A stretch of DNA of 64,000 nt from Nonomuraea maritima (GCF_900100395.1 NZ_FNFB01000001.1:124001-188000), one strand, 5' to 3'; positions 24,051 to 32,890 are shown, counted from the first letter of the stretch. A program made the numbers and translations. The notes: generated from the letters alone by a model not told the origin.

Positions 24051-24548
24051 ATGGGAACGTTTCACACCACAGCCGACCGCGTCCAGGGCACCGCCGCTGT
24101 GACACTGAGATACGGGCTGGTGCTCAATCTGATGGTGATCGGGCGGCTCAAGTTCGAGGACTACGAGGTGGACAACATCCGTCCGCTGCTCGTGTCCAGC
24201 CCGCCGTTCAGCCGTCTCACCCGGATGTTCGGTGAACGGAAGATCGCCAGGATCATCGGTGTCAGCGAGATTCTGATCGGTGGGCTGATCGCCGCCCGGC
24301 CGCTCGCGCCCAAGGCCTCCGCGCTGGGGAGCCTCGCCGCCACGGCGATGTTCGCCACGACGTTGAGTTTCCTGGTGACCACTCCGGAAGCATGGCATCA
24401 GCGCCGTAAGGAGCCGAAGCTGTCACCTGCCGGGCAGTTCCTGATCAAGGACGTCGTGCTGCTGGGGGCGGCGCTCTTCACCGCGGCGGAAGCCCTGCGG
24501 AAGGTCCGGCGGCCCGGCGGCTCCGCGGCACACAGGGACCGCGGCTGA
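24051..24548 (+). CDS. DUF417 (YkgB/RclC-like) membrane protein
   Basis: This 165-residue protein has four predicted membrane helices and the family signatures RYGLVLNLMVIGRLKFEDYE near the start and LSPAGQFLIKDVVLLGAALF near the end. DUF417 includes RclC of the reactive chlorine resistance system in E. coli, but the actinobacterial members are not characterised to my knowledge. Position next to an orphan oxidase and downstream of msr genes supports a role in oxidant stress. ATG 24051 follows AAGGGGATCG. It is convergent with the MFS gene, 28 bp apart. Confidence 0.85.
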   Translation: MGTFHTTADRVQGTAAVTLRYGLVLNLMVIGRLKFEDYEVDNIRPLLVSSPPFSRLTRMFGERKIARIIGVSEILIGGLIAARPLAPKASALGSLAATAMFATTLSFLVTTPEAWHQRRKEPKLSPAGQFLIKDVVLLGAALFTAAEALRKVRRPGGSAAHRDRG

Positions 24549-24576
24549 CCGCCGGCCCGTCCGGCGAGTCGCGCAC

Positions 24577-25827
24577 CTACCGTGCCAGGTCCAGCGACTC
24601 GCCGGGCGGGCCGGTCACGTCGGGGAGCGGGTCGCGTGCGGCGATGACCGTGAACAGGGTGGCGACGAGGGCGAACGCGCCGTACCCGGCCGCGATGTGC
24701 GGCACGGAGAACACGCTGGAGAGCTGGGCGGAGATGAGGCTGGGAACGGTCGCGCCGCTGTAGCTGAGGAGATAGACCACGGCGAAGATCGAAGCCCGCT
24801 CGGTCAGCCCGCTGCCGTGGAGCAGGCCCCGGGTGACGGCGCTGATGGCGATGCCCTGCGCGGCCCCGGCGACGATGGTCGCGGCGACGAACAACGGCAG
24901 TGCTCCGGTGATGATCGCTGTCAGCATGCCGACCCATCCGGTCAGGAAGCCGAGCATGCCGATGCTCTGGGCCGCCGCCGGTGAGAACCGGCCGCCCAAG
25001 GGGGCGCCCACAGCGCTGGGGGCCATGTAGGCGGCGAACGTCAGTCCGAGGACGAGCGGGCTGTCGGTGTGGAGCTGGTCCTGCACCAGCGCGGGCACGA
25101 AGGCCTGGTAGAAGGACCCGGTCGCCCAGGTGGGCAGGAGCACCGCGGCCGCGACGGGAAGCAGCCGCCTGACCCGTACCGGTACGCGCACGCTGGGGCG
25201 CAGTGACCGCCAACCGCCCGGGGCCGGTGTCACGGTCTCCGAGCTGATCGCGACGAGTACGGCGGACAGCACGAGCAGAGCGACGACGACCAGGTAGATG
25301 AGGTCACGTGGCCAGGGGCCGAACTGGACCAGGGCGCCTGAGGCGACGGCGCCGACGGCGAGACCGAGCATGACGGTCTGACTGGAGGCGACGGCGGCCA
25401 GCCAGACCGGCCTTCTCGGCGCGGCGTCCACGATGTAGGCGGGCAGGCTGCTGCTGGCCAGCCCGGCGCCGAGACCCATCAGGAGCCGTCCGGCGATCAG
25501 GACGCCGATGTGGTGCACGTTCAAGAGCACCAGGCAGCCCAGGACGAGCAGTGCGAGGCCGGCGATCGCGGTGGGCCGTCGGCCCACATGGTTGGACAGC
25601 CGTCCCAGCACCAGCAGTGTGCCGAGGGTGGCGGCCGAGTAGGCGACGACGGTCAGCGAGATGCCGGCGTTGGAGAACCCGTCCTCGGCTCGGTAGATGT
25701 TGAACAGAGGGATCGTGGAGCCCACCGCGGCGAACACGGCCACCAGGGAGAACACCGCGGAAACGAACGTCAGCCGGAGCTTTCCTTCCCGGCGGCCCGG
25801 GTCGGCCGCTGGGGTCACATGTCGCAT
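24577..25827 (-). CDS. MFS transporter
   Basis: A 416-residue, twelve-helix major facilitator with the loop 2-3 motif GRLSNHVGRRPTAIAGLALL and a repeat-like segment GAPLGGRFSP in the second half. It resembles drug/metabolite exporters of actinobacteria. ATG 25827 is preferred over 25878 because it leaves a short cytoplasmic N-terminus. It lies directly downstream of a second MFS gene on the same strand, 91 bp apart, so the two may be co-transcribed. Substrate unknown. Confidence 0.88.
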   Translation of the reverse strand: MRHVTPAADPGRREGKLRLTFVSAVFSLVAVFAAVGSTIPLFNIYRAEDGFSNAGISLTVVAYSAATLGTLLVLGRLSNHVGRRPTAIAGLALLVLGCLVLLNVHHIGVLIAGRLLMGLGAGLASSSLPAYIVDAAPRRPVWLAAVASSQTVMLGLAVGAVASGALVQFGPWPRDLIYLVVVALLVLSAVLVAISSETVTPAPGGWRSLRPSVRVPVRVRRLLPVAAAVLLPTWATGSFYQAFVPALVQDQLHTDSPLVLGLTFAAYMAPSAVGAPLGGRFSPAAAQSIGMLGFLTGWVGMLTAIITGALPLFVAATIVAGAAQGIAISAVTRGLLHGSGLTERASIFAVVYLLSYSGATVPSLISAQLSSVFSVPHIAAGYGAFALVATLFTVIAARDPLPDVTGPPGESLDLAR

Positions 25828-25918
25828 CGAGCCGTCTTTCTTTCGTGCTGGACCATGCGGCGTCTCAGGGGTGCGCACATGGTCCGGGGTGATGGGGTGT
25901 GGGATCGCGGCGCCGTCC

Positions 25919-27223
25919 TCACTGCCTGACGGCGAGCGTCACGAACCGTGCCGCCAGCCCGGCGAGCACGGCGGCGGCGAGGACGATGAAGCCCGCCGTG
26001 AGGAACAGCGCGGGCAGGGTGGTCGACGAGACGAGGACCGCGCCGAGGCCGGAGCCCACCGCCAGGGCTATCTGGAGATTCGTCACGTTCACCGCCGACG
26101 CGGCCTCCGGGGTTTCGTGGGCCGCGTCGAGTATCCAGACCAGCGTTCCCGGGTTCACGACTCCCCAGAACAAGCCCCACAGCACGAACAACAGGCCGGC
26201 CGTCCAGGGCATGGTGCCCGCGCTCGCCAGCCCGACGAGCAGGGCGGCGACCGCCGTCGCGGTCCCGGCGAAGCTGCCGATCACCCCGCGCCTGAACAGC
26301 GATCCTGCCACGAGTGAGCCGGCGATGCCGGCGCAGCCGTACAGGACGTACAGCAGGGAGATCACGCTGCTGGACAGGTGCGTGTGGTCCGTCAGGAACG
26401 GGGTGATGTACGTCCAGGCGGCGAACTGCCCGATGAACACCACCGCGCCCGCCGCCATCCCGAACCGGGCGGCCCGCCGCTTCACGACTGCCACGAGGTC
26501 ACGCAGGTGCGTGCGCCCGTCCGGCGGAATGCCGGGCAGCAGGACCGTCTGCGCCACCACGACGAGCAGTGTCGCCGCCGCCGCGATGGCGAAGGCCGCA
26601 CGCCAGCCGACGACGTCGCCGAGGAACTGTCCCGCCGGCAGGCCCACCACGGTCCCGCCCGAGATGCCCGCCGCGATGACGGTGATGGCGCGGGTGCCGC
26701 CCGCCGGTCCCACCAGCTTGGGTCCGACCGGCGAGACCACGGTCCAGAAGGCGCCGAGGGTGGCGCCGAAGAGCATGCGGGCGATCAGCACCAGGACGAA
26801 GTTCGGCGCCACCGCGACGACCGCGTTCGCCACCAGCACCGTCAGCCCCAGGACGAGGATGACCGAGCGCCGGTCGAAGCGGCCGGAGCCGAGGAAGAAC
26901 AGCGGTGCCGACACCGCGGCGCTGAAACCGGGCACGAGCACCATCAGCCCCGCGAGTCCGAGTGAGACGTGCAGTCCGCCGGCGACCTGCGGCAGCAGCC
27001 CCACCGGCAGAGTCTCCGTCATGACGATGACGAACGCGCCGAGCGCGACGGCGCCGACGGACGCCCAGCCCCGCCTGCTGCCTGGCGCCGCCGCTGCGGT
27101 GGCTCCCGCGGCGTCACGGTCGCCCGCGTACCGGCTCGGGACGGCCGCGGCGCACGACGATGCCGCGACGACGCGCACCTGCGGGACGCGGGATTTCTCC
27201 GCCGGCTCTCCGTTTTCGATCAC
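25919..27223 (-). CDS. MFS transporter (DHA1/arabinose-efflux type)
   Basis: The product has 434 residues and twelve predicted helices: VGAVALGAFVIVMTETLPVG, LLPQVAGGLHVSLGLAGLMV, SAPLFFLGSGRFDRRSVILV and ARMLFGATLGAFWTVVSPVG are typical of the AraJ/YdhP-like DHA1 exporters. About 50 residues precede helix 1. GTG 27223 is chosen because GAGGAG sits 4 nt before it. It is followed by another MFS gene. The next gene upstream, the PEP mutase-like enzyme, is 139 bp away on the same strand. Confidence 0.9.
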   Translation of the reverse strand: MIENGEPAEKSRVPQVRVVAASSCAAAVPSRYAGDRDAAGATAAAAPGSRRGWASVGAVALGAFVIVMTETLPVGLLPQVAGGLHVSLGLAGLMVLVPGFSAAVSAPLFFLGSGRFDRRSVILVLGLTVLVANAVVAVAPNFVLVLIARMLFGATLGAFWTVVSPVGPKLVGPAGGTRAITVIAAGISGGTVVGLPAGQFLGDVVGWRAAFAIAAAATLLVVVAQTVLLPGIPPDGRTHLRDLVAVVKRRAARFGMAAGAVVFIGQFAAWTYITPFLTDHTHLSSSVISLLYVLYGCAGIAGSLVAGSLFRRGVIGSFAGTATAVAALLVGLASAGTMPWTAGLLFVLWGLFWGVVNPGTLVWILDAAHETPEAASAVNVTNLQIALAVGSGLGAVLVSSTTLPALFLTAGFIVLAAAVLAGLAARFVTLAVRQ

Positions 27224-27362
27224 GTATCTCCTCGTTCGTCGCACACCTTCGACCGGGCTCCGCTCCGGGAGCGCCCCGAGGTGTGTCTTGGGGGAAGCCG
27301 CCGCGCGGGCGGTCAGGACGTCACGTCGCGATCGGGCTCCATGAGTCCGTCGCGCGGCCGGC

Positions 27363-28184
27363 TCAGCCCTTGATCAGGTCGATGATGTGGCCGAAGTCGA
27401 GGTGTGACGCGAGCGCCGTCAGGTCTCCCCTCACGAGCTTGGCCGCGGCCGCCTGCGCGGCTCCCAGGGCGTGCGTGTAGGGGTCGACCCCGAGGCTGAT
27501 TCTGCGGACACCGATCGTCTGGAGCTCGGCGAAGGTGGCCGTGTCCTTGGGTCTGACGAGCACGTTGACCGGCTTGGGGGCGACCGCCCTGATGACCGCG
27601 CCGATGGAGGCCATGTCCGGCAGGTTCGGCGCGTAGAGGACGTCGGCTCCTGCCTCCGCGTAGGCGCAGAGGCGGCGGATGGTGTCGTCGAGGTCGGAGA
27701 CTCCCCAGATGAGGTTGTCCGTACGACCGGTCAGCACGATCCGTCCGTGCGCGGCCTCGGCGGCGGCCTTCATGCGGCGAACCGCGTCGTCGAAGTCTCG
27801 GATCGGGCTGGAGGGGTCACCGGTGGTGTCCTCGACTCCGATGCCGGCCAGACCACGGGCAACGGCGGCGTCGACGGTGGCCCGGACTTCGTCGGGGGTC
27901 TCGCCGTAGCCGTCCTCGAAGTCGCCGTTGATCGGCAGCCCGCTCACGGACGTGAGCAGGGCGGCATGGTCGAGGTGTGTGTCACGACTGACGGCGTGGA
28001 TGCCGTCGATCCGACCCAGCGTCGCCGCGAAGGCCGCCGAGGAGGTCGCGACGGACTTGAACCCGGCCTCCCTGAAGAGCAGGGCCGAGGGGACGTCCCA
28101 TGCGTTGGGCATGATGAACGTGTCGGGGCCACGGTGGAGTTCGACGAACTGTTCGTAGCGCGCCTGGGGTGCGAGGTCAGACAT
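27363..28184 (-). CDS. isocitrate lyase/PEP mutase family enzyme
   Basis: The 273-residue TIM-barrel protein begins HRGPDTFIMPNAWDVPSALL, then FREAGFKSVATSSAAFAATL; the metal-binding acidic loop is DFEDGYGETPDEV. IGVEDTTGDPSSPI and RTDNLIWG are also conserved. The isocitrate lyase KKCGH motif is absent, so C-P mutase, hydrolase or 2-methylisocitrate-lyase-like chemistry on a small oxoacid is more likely. ATG 28184 has a weak ribosome binding site. A GGACTATTTAGTCC palindrome is 195 bp upstream. It may head a transcript including the two MFS genes. Confidence 0.88.
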   Translation of the reverse strand: MSDLAPQARYEQFVELHRGPDTFIMPNAWDVPSALLFREAGFKSVATSSAAFAATLGRIDGIHAVSRDTHLDHAALLTSVSGLPINGDFEDGYGETPDEVRATVDAAVARGLAGIGVEDTTGDPSSPIRDFDDAVRRMKAAAEAAHGRIVLTGRTDNLIWGVSDLDDTIRRLCAYAEAGADVLYAPNLPDMASIGAVIRAVAPKPVNVLVRPKDTATFAELQTIGVRRISLGVDPYTHALGAAQAAAAKLVRGDLTALASHLDFGHIIDLIKG

Positions 28185-28562
28185 GGCGGCAGGTCAGCTT
28201 CATTTCTCGATCCATCTCATGCGGGTCTGCGTTCACCGCGGCCCGGTTGTCGTTTCCCCAGCGACGCGCGGACAGATGTTCCGCCTCGTTCCGGAAGTCG
28301 CTTCCGCGGCCGAGGGCACCTGCGTGCTTCGGATGGTTGGCCGACGCCTTCGGTCGATCCGGCCAACCACCGGAAATCGGACTATTTAGTCCATAGTATG
28401 GCATCACAGGACAGCTCGCCAAGAGTGTGCGCGGCCCCGGCCTGCCGCTGAAGCGCGTCATGTGTTCGTTGCGGGCGACATCGCCCTGGTCGTGCTCGAC
28501 CGGTCGATCGAGGGCACCGGTCCGCGCCACGTGTCACGGGGGCTCATGCTGGTGTGGATCAG
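28185..28562. other. intergenic region
   Basis: This 378-bp gap lies between the PEP mutase-like gene (leftward) and the end of the acetyltransferase gene. It contains the operator-like palindrome at 28379-28392. I see no small gene worth calling. Confidence 0.4.
28379..28392. promoter_or_regulatory. perfect-arm palindrome GGACTATTTAGTCC
   Basis: Both hexamer arms GGACTA and TAGTCC are intact around a TT centre. It belongs to the operator set at 14661, 30682 and 32055. The nearest downstream gene is the PEP mutase-like gene at 28184, which would then have a leader of about 190 nt. Confidence 0.6.
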
Positions 28563-29180
28563 TCAGATCTCGGTGAGCGCATCCGTCTGCTCCGCCTCCG
28601 GCGGCGCCGCGATCGCCGGTACGTCGAGGTCGTATCGCCGCAGACGGAACACGTCGAGTCTCGTGCCGTAGTACTTGGCGGTCTGTCCGACCCAGTCCAT
28701 CCCCATGCGCCGCGCGGCGGCCGCGGCGCGCCGGTTCGCCGGACGCGAGACGGCGAAGACCTCGTCGATCCCGGAGGTGAAGGCGTAGTGGGCGATCGCA
28801 TGACCGGCCTCACCGGCATAGCCGTTTCCCCACCGGTCACGAGCGATCTGGACGCTGATCTCGGAGTCGATGTCGTCGGGAGGCAGCGGCAGCAAGGAGA
28901 CCGCGCCGACGGTGTGGCCGGTGGCGCGGTCGGTGACCTTCCAACGGCCGAGCGGTGGCTTGACGGCCGCGCCGTCCGCGACCCACCTGGACACCAGCTG
29001 CTGCATGGCGGCCGCGTCAGGAACGCGGCTCATCGCCGGCGCCAGCCATCGAGCGACCTCTTCGTCGCCGAAGATGCCCAGGGCCGCTTCGACATCGGAC
29101 ATCGTCCACGGAGCAAGTTGCAGGCGCGCAGTCCGGATCAGTGCTCCGTCGACGTCGACCGAATGCGAGCTCTGAGGCAT
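28563..29180 (-). CDS. GNAT family N-acetyltransferase
   Basis: The 205-residue protein begins with a short N-terminus, then LIRTARLQLAPWTMSDVEAA, the RimJ/RimL-type opening. The acetyl-CoA motif is DRWGNGYAGEAGHAIAHYAF, followed by VFAVSRPANRRAAAAARRMG and WVGQTAKYYG. It probably acetylates a small amine or protein N-terminus. ATG 29180 follows GGAGGAG. Its reading frame lies 56 bp downstream of another GNAT gene on the same strand. Confidence 0.88.
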   Translation of the reverse strand: MPQSSHSVDVDGALIRTARLQLAPWTMSDVEAALGIFGDEEVARWLAPAMSRVPDAAAMQQLVSRWVADGAAVKPPLGRWKVTDRATGHTVGAVSLLPLPPDDIDSEISVQIARDRWGNGYAGEAGHAIAHYAFTSGIDEVFAVSRPANRRAAAAARRMGMDWVGQTAKYYGTRLDVFRLRRYDLDVPAIAAPPEAEQTDALTEI

Positions 29181-29236
29181 CTCTGTACTCCTCCACGTCG
29201 GCGATCGCACCGGGTCCGGTGCGATCCGGGCGTTCG

Positions 29237-29584
29237 TCAGTTGGCGCCTTCGCGGGGTGCGCGGTCGGGCACCGTCGCGCGGCCAGGGAAGCGGCTGTCG
29301 ACGAGTTCCTTGTATTCAGGATGGTCGGCGATGTAGTCCGCCACGAAGGTGCAGTAGTTGGTGAGTTTCAGGCCCTGCGCTCGCAGGTCGTCCAGCGCGT
29401 GCTTGACGAGCCGGCTCGCGATCCCTCGGCCGCGGTACTCGGGCTCGACGATCGTGTGGCTGAGCGTCACACGCTGCTCGCCTCGCGGGGTGTGGTAGAC
29501 GATCATGCCGACCACCTGTCCGTCGACCACGGCCTCGTACGATCCGCTGTCGCTGTTCTTCTGTACGTTCATCTCGGGGTTCAC
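29237..29584 (-). CDS. small GNAT-like protein (YjdJ type)
   Basis: This 115-residue single-domain protein contains SYEAVVDGQVVGMIVYHTPR, LSHTIVEPEYRGRGIASRLV, KHALDDLRAQGLKLTNYCTF and VADYIADHPEYKELV, the pattern of the GCN5-related YjdJ/human NATD1-like proteins. GTG 29584 with GGAGAG upstream is used. It lies between a larger acetyltransferase and the quinone-reductase-type gene. Role unknown; the conserved Cys in TNYCTFVADYI is typical of the subfamily. Confidence 0.88.
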   Translation of the reverse strand: MNPEMNVQKNSDSGSYEAVVDGQVVGMIVYHTPRGEQRVTLSHTIVEPEYRGRGIASRLVKHALDDLRAQGLKLTNYCTFVADYIADHPEYKELVDSRFPGRATVPDRAPREGAN

Positions 29585-29726
29585 TTGGTTCTCTCCTGAT
29601 ATCTGCGTGAGCAGCGCGGTCCGCGCTGCCCGGGTTCGGGCGGCCCGTCCGGCCAGGGGCCATCGCAGCCCACGACGCCCACCTTCGCTGTGCCGACCCG
29701 CCGCCCGGCGATCACGTCACCGGACC

Positions 29727-30644
29727 TTACGGACGAACGCGAATGACCGTCTTTCCCTTCACCCGCTCGGTCGGGTTGAAGGCGGCGACCGCGTCGTCGA
29801 GGGTCGCGACCTTCCCGATGGTCGTCCGCAGCCGTCCGTCGCGCACCCGCCGGGCGATCTCGCCCAGCTGACCACGGTGAGACACGACGACGAAGTCGAT
29901 CGCCACCCCGTCGGCGGGACGCGCCTGCGGCGGCCCGGCGATGGTCACGAGCGTTCCCCCGGCTCGCACCAGGCCTGCCGACCGCCTCGCGATGTCGCCA
30001 CCGATGACGTCGAGCACCAGGTCGACTCCGCCGACGTCTTCCAGGGTGTCGTTGTCGAGGTCGACGAACTCCTGCGCGCCGAGGTCGAGCGTCGCCCGAC
30101 GGTCGGCGGCGCGGCCGGTGGCGATGACGTGGGCGCCGGCCTCTCGTGCGAGCTGCGTCGCCATCGAACCGACTCCACCTGCCGCGCCGTGCACGAGAAC
30201 GCTCTGCCCCGTTCGGAGGCGACCGTGCTCGAACAGCCCCTGCCACGCGGTCAAGCCCGAGATCGGCAAACTCGCGCCCACGGTGAAGTCGATGTCGGCC
30301 GGCAGCGGGGCGAGGTTGCGCGCCTCGACGGCCGCGTACTCCGCCAGGGTGCCGTCGCGGGTCCAGTCCGTGAGGCCGAACACCCGCTGCCCCACCGACA
30401 GCCCCGTCGTGCCGTAGCCCAGAGCGGTGACCACTCCGGCCAGCTCGTGCCCGGGGATCGACGGTGTCCGGTCACGACCGAGCCGGTCGGTCCAGGTCGA
30501 GGGCCACGTCAGCTCCCCCGTGGTGAATCCCGACGCATGAACCTCGACCAGCACGTCGTTCAACGCCGCCTCAGGCCGGGGTCGCGTCGCCAGCGTCATC
30601 CCGGCCGTTCCCGCGGCTTCGTCCGTCACCACGATCGCCTTCAT
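29727..30644 (-). CDS. zinc-independent NADP-dependent oxidoreductase (quinone reductase type)
   Basis: The 305-residue medium-chain dehydrogenase has the GroES-like N-terminal half (IPGHELAGVVTALGYGTTGL) and a Rossmann half with SVLVHGAAGGVGSMATQLAR, AAGGVG being the quinone-reductase signature. Zinc-ligand Cys residues are absent. It reduces quinones or activated double bonds with NADPH. ATG 30644 follows GGGAGGG. The operator-like GGACTATATCGTCC lies 38 bp upstream and a TetR gene is divergent at 30913, a standard regulator-target layout. Confidence 0.9.
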   Translation of the reverse strand: MKAIVVTDEAAGTAGMTLATRPRPEAALNDVLVEVHASGFTTGELTWPSTWTDRLGRDRTPSIPGHELAGVVTALGYGTTGLSVGQRVFGLTDWTRDGTLAEYAAVEARNLAPLPADIDFTVGASLPISGLTAWQGLFEHGRLRTGQSVLVHGAAGGVGSMATQLAREAGAHVIATGRAADRRATLDLGAQEFVDLDNDTLEDVGGVDLVLDVIGGDIARRSAGLVRAGGTLVTIAGPPQARPADGVAIDFVVVSHRGQLGEIARRVRDGRLRTTIGKVATLDDAVAAFNPTERVKGKTVIRVRP

Positions 30645-30681
30645 CCGGCACCCTCCCTGCATCCGGCCTCGCCGCCGTTCT

Positions 30682-30695
30682 GGACTATATCGTCC
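30682..30695. promoter_or_regulatory. operator-like palindrome GGACTATATCGTCC
   Basis: One inner base departs from the perfect palindrome GGACTATATAGTCC seen at 32055. It lies between the oxidoreductase start (30644) and the divergent TetR gene (30913), where the regulator should bind. Confidence 0.65.
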
Positions 30696-30912
30696 ATAAA
30701 AGTACCAGTACGGCACACCCGGCCAGGACCATGATGCGTCGCCATGGCGGCCGATCGGTCGACGCCATGTGGGATCATCGGGCGTACTGGTCCAGTTGTC
30801 GACGCATACCCAGGGCCGCCCACGCCCCACCACAGAGAACCAGGGCCGTGCGGGACCTTGTAGTCCACGCGACAGTCCACGCAGTGTGATCGGACGCGGT
30901 AGCCTGAGGAGT

Positions 30913-31542
30913 GTGAGCAGGCCGGAGAACGCACAGCCGGAGCGGAGGCTGACGCCCCGTGGGGCCGCCACCCGCGCCCGCATCGTGGCGGCCGCCGTCG
31001 AGCTGATGTACATGAAGGGCGTGAACGCGACCACGCTGGACGACGTCCGGGCCGCGAGCAACACCAGCAAGTCCCAGCTCTACAACCACTTCCCCGACAA
31101 GGAGGAACTGGTCCGCGCCGTCGTCGCGGCGCGCGCCGCACAGGTCCTGGAGCGCGAACGCGGCAATCTTGAGCGCCTGAAGTCGTTCCGCGGCCTGGTG
31201 CGCTGGCGCGACGCGCTGGTGCAGCGCAACGCCCTGCAGAACGGCGCCTACGGCTGCGCGCTCGGCTCCCTGGCCAGCGAGCTCGCCGACCAGGACGACC
31301 GGGCCCGCGCCACGCTCGCCGAGTCGTTCGTGGAGTGGGAAGGGCTGCTCGCCGCCGGCCTGCGGCGGATGCGGGACGACGGGGTGCTCAAGCCGGACGC
31401 CGACCCCGACAAACTCGCGACCAGCCTGATGGCCGCCCTGCAGGGCGGCTACCTCCTCGCCGAGACCGCGCGCGACATCAAGCCCATGGAGATCGCTCTC
31501 GACATGGCGCTCGACCACGTGAGGTCGTTCCTCACAGCGTGA
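30913..31542 (+). CDS. TetR-family regulator (LmrA/YxaF-like C-terminal domain)
   Basis: The 209-residue protein has a TetR HTH at residues about 20-65 (ATRARIVAAAVELMYMKGVN, ATTLDDVRAASNTSKSQLYN, HFPDKEELVRAVVA) and a ligand domain of the LmrA/YxaF type (ALQNGAYGCALGSLASELAD, ATSLMAALQGGYLLAETARD). These repressors usually control a divergent oxidoreductase or transporter and respond to flavonoids, quinones or drugs. GTG 30913 follows TGAGGAGT closely. A repeated AGTCCACGC at 30862 and 30874 in its leader may be half-sites. Its 3' end overlaps the convergent headless TetR gene by 11 bp. Confidence 0.9.
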   Translation: MSRPENAQPERRLTPRGAATRARIVAAAVELMYMKGVNATTLDDVRAASNTSKSQLYNHFPDKEELVRAVVAARAAQVLERERGNLERLKSFRGLVRWRDALVQRNALQNGAYGCALGSLASELADQDDRARATLAESFVEWEGLLAAGLRRMRDDGVLKPDADPDKLATSLMAALQGGYLLAETARDIKPMEIALDMALDHVRSFLTA

Positions 31543-32017
31543 CGGCGTGGGCGCGGACGTAGCCGAGCGCCGTGTCCAGGGCCACCTCCAGCCGGCGTAC
31601 GTCGCGGGTGGTGCGGGCGAGCAGCAGGCCACCCTGCAACGCGGCCATCAGGCCGGTCGCGAGCCTTTCCGGATCGGCGTCCGCCGCTAGTTCGCCGCTT
31701 TCCCTGATCCTGGCGAGCCCGCCCGCCAGGAGCGACTCGCAGGCCGCGATGCCCGCGCGCACCGCCGACCGTCCTGCTTCGTCGCCATGGGCGAGCAGCT
31801 CGGCCAGTTCGCCCAGCGGACAGACCCCGTCGCCGCGCCGCTGCTCCAGACGGACCACCTCGTCCCGCCAGCGGACGAGGTCGCGTACCGAGTGCAGGTT
31901 GTTCCTCAAGGGTTCCTGAATCGCGAGCAGCCCATCGATCCCGGCTCCGACCGCCTCCCCCGTCGGAAGCTCATCGACACGGCCGCCATCCTGGCCATAA
32001 GGGTCCACAAGGTCCAC
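31532..32017 (-). CDS. TetR-like protein lacking its DNA-binding domain
   Basis: From residue about 45 on, this 161-residue product aligns with the ligand domain of its neighbour at 30913: LVRWRDEVVRLEQRRGDGVC, PLGELAELLAHGDEAGRSAV, ATGLMAALQGGLLLARTTRD. The N-terminal 44 residues (VDLVDPYGQDGGRVDELPTG onwards) show no HTH, and no HTH is found in other frames upstream; the frame has a stop just before GTG 32017. It is either a decayed regulator or a ligand-domain-only protein able to titrate its paralogue. A perfect GGACTATATAGTCC palindrome remains 37 bp upstream. Confidence 0.7.
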   Translation of the reverse strand: MDLVDPYGQDGGRVDELPTGEAVGAGIDGLLAIQEPLRNNLHSVRDLVRWRDEVVRLEQRRGDGVCPLGELAELLAHGDEAGRSAVRAGIAACESLLAGGLARIRESGELAADADPERLATGLMAALQGGLLLARTTRDVRRLEVALDTALGYVRAHAVTL

Positions 32018-32054
32018 TATAGGCGATATCTCCCCGAGTCGCTGCCCGTCAATT

Positions 32055-32068
32055 GGACTATATAGTCC
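32055..32068. promoter_or_regulatory. perfect palindrome GGACTATATAGTCC
   Basis: This is the most symmetric of the GGACTA-N2-TAGTCC sites. It lies upstream of the headless TetR gene (start 32017) and 75 bp before the membrane protein gene at 32144 in the other direction, so either promoter could be the target. Confidence 0.7.
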
Positions 32069-32143
32069 TGAGCGAACCAGGTCGGTCCGGGACGGCGGTG
32101 GCCGGCATGGCTGCCGTGCGGCTCTCTGCGGTAGGACTGTGGC

Positions 32144-32842
32144 GTGGAATCCGACTTAGGTATCCGTCTCTTCCGCACGATCGGCTTTGTGGTCCGGCTG
32201 GTGTTGCTGCTCGCCCTGATCGGTGGGCTGGTGGTCACGAGTACCGCGTCGTTGCCGTCGCCTCGGACTCTGGAGCAGTTCCGTGGCGCGGCGCTGGCCG
32301 GTCGGATCGACCAGGTCAACTACTGGGTGGGCGACTCACGGCAAGTGATGTCCCTGGAGTGGTCGGAGTCGCCACTGGCCTGGTATCGCGTGGACGGGCG
32401 GATCAGAGACAGCGAGGGACCGTACACGGTTGATCGGCTCGCGGCCGATTTTCGCCACGTCTTCGACCAGCCGTACGTGGTGGTGCAGGAGCCGGGCACG
32501 GAGTCCTCCGCCAAGGGCATCATCCCCGACTGGCCCTTCGACGTTCCCGGCGGCTGGTGGATCGCCGGAGCCTGGGTGCTGGCCTTCTTCGTCATGCTCG
32601 GCTCCACGCCGCGCCTGGCCAACCGGTGGGCGTGGTTCTGGCTGTTCACCGTCGGCCAGATCGGGGCGCTGCTCCACCTCGTACTGGAGCCCAGGCCCTT
32701 GTGGCGAGGTCCCGGTGAAGGGACCCCGCGTGCCAAGCGTGTGGACGGGAGCAGCGGGTGTGGTTACTCGATCCTGCTGGCCGTCGTCACCACGACCGCA
32801 GGGGTGGGAATCGCGTGGATCGTCGGACGGGTTGTGGGGTGA
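32144..32842 (+). CDS. hypothetical membrane protein
   Basis: This 232-residue protein is not one that I recognise. It has an N-terminal membrane helix (FVVRLVLLLALIGGLVVTST), an extracytoplasmic domain of about 100 residues (VNYWVGDSRQVMSLEWSESP, WYRVDGRIRDSEGPYTVDRL), then three membrane helices (WWIAGAWVLAFFVMLGSTPR, WAWFWLFTVGQIGALLHLVL, YSILLAVVTTTAGVGIAWIV). GTG 32144 is the only plausible start. It is monocistronic and sits between two TetR-controlled loci. Nothing in the sequence indicates transport or enzymatic motifs. Confidence 0.7.
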   Translation: MESDLGIRLFRTIGFVVRLVLLLALIGGLVVTSTASLPSPRTLEQFRGAALAGRIDQVNYWVGDSRQVMSLEWSESPLAWYRVDGRIRDSEGPYTVDRLAADFRHVFDQPYVVVQEPGTESSAKGIIPDWPFDVPGGWWIAGAWVLAFFVMLGSTPRLANRWAWFWLFTVGQIGALLHLVLEPRPLWRGPGEGTPRAKRVDGSSGCGYSILLAVVTTTAGVGIAWIVGRVVG

Positions 32843-32890
32843 CGGGTGCAGCTGGGCGCGGGGTCGAGGGGCGGATAGTGTTCGACGAAG

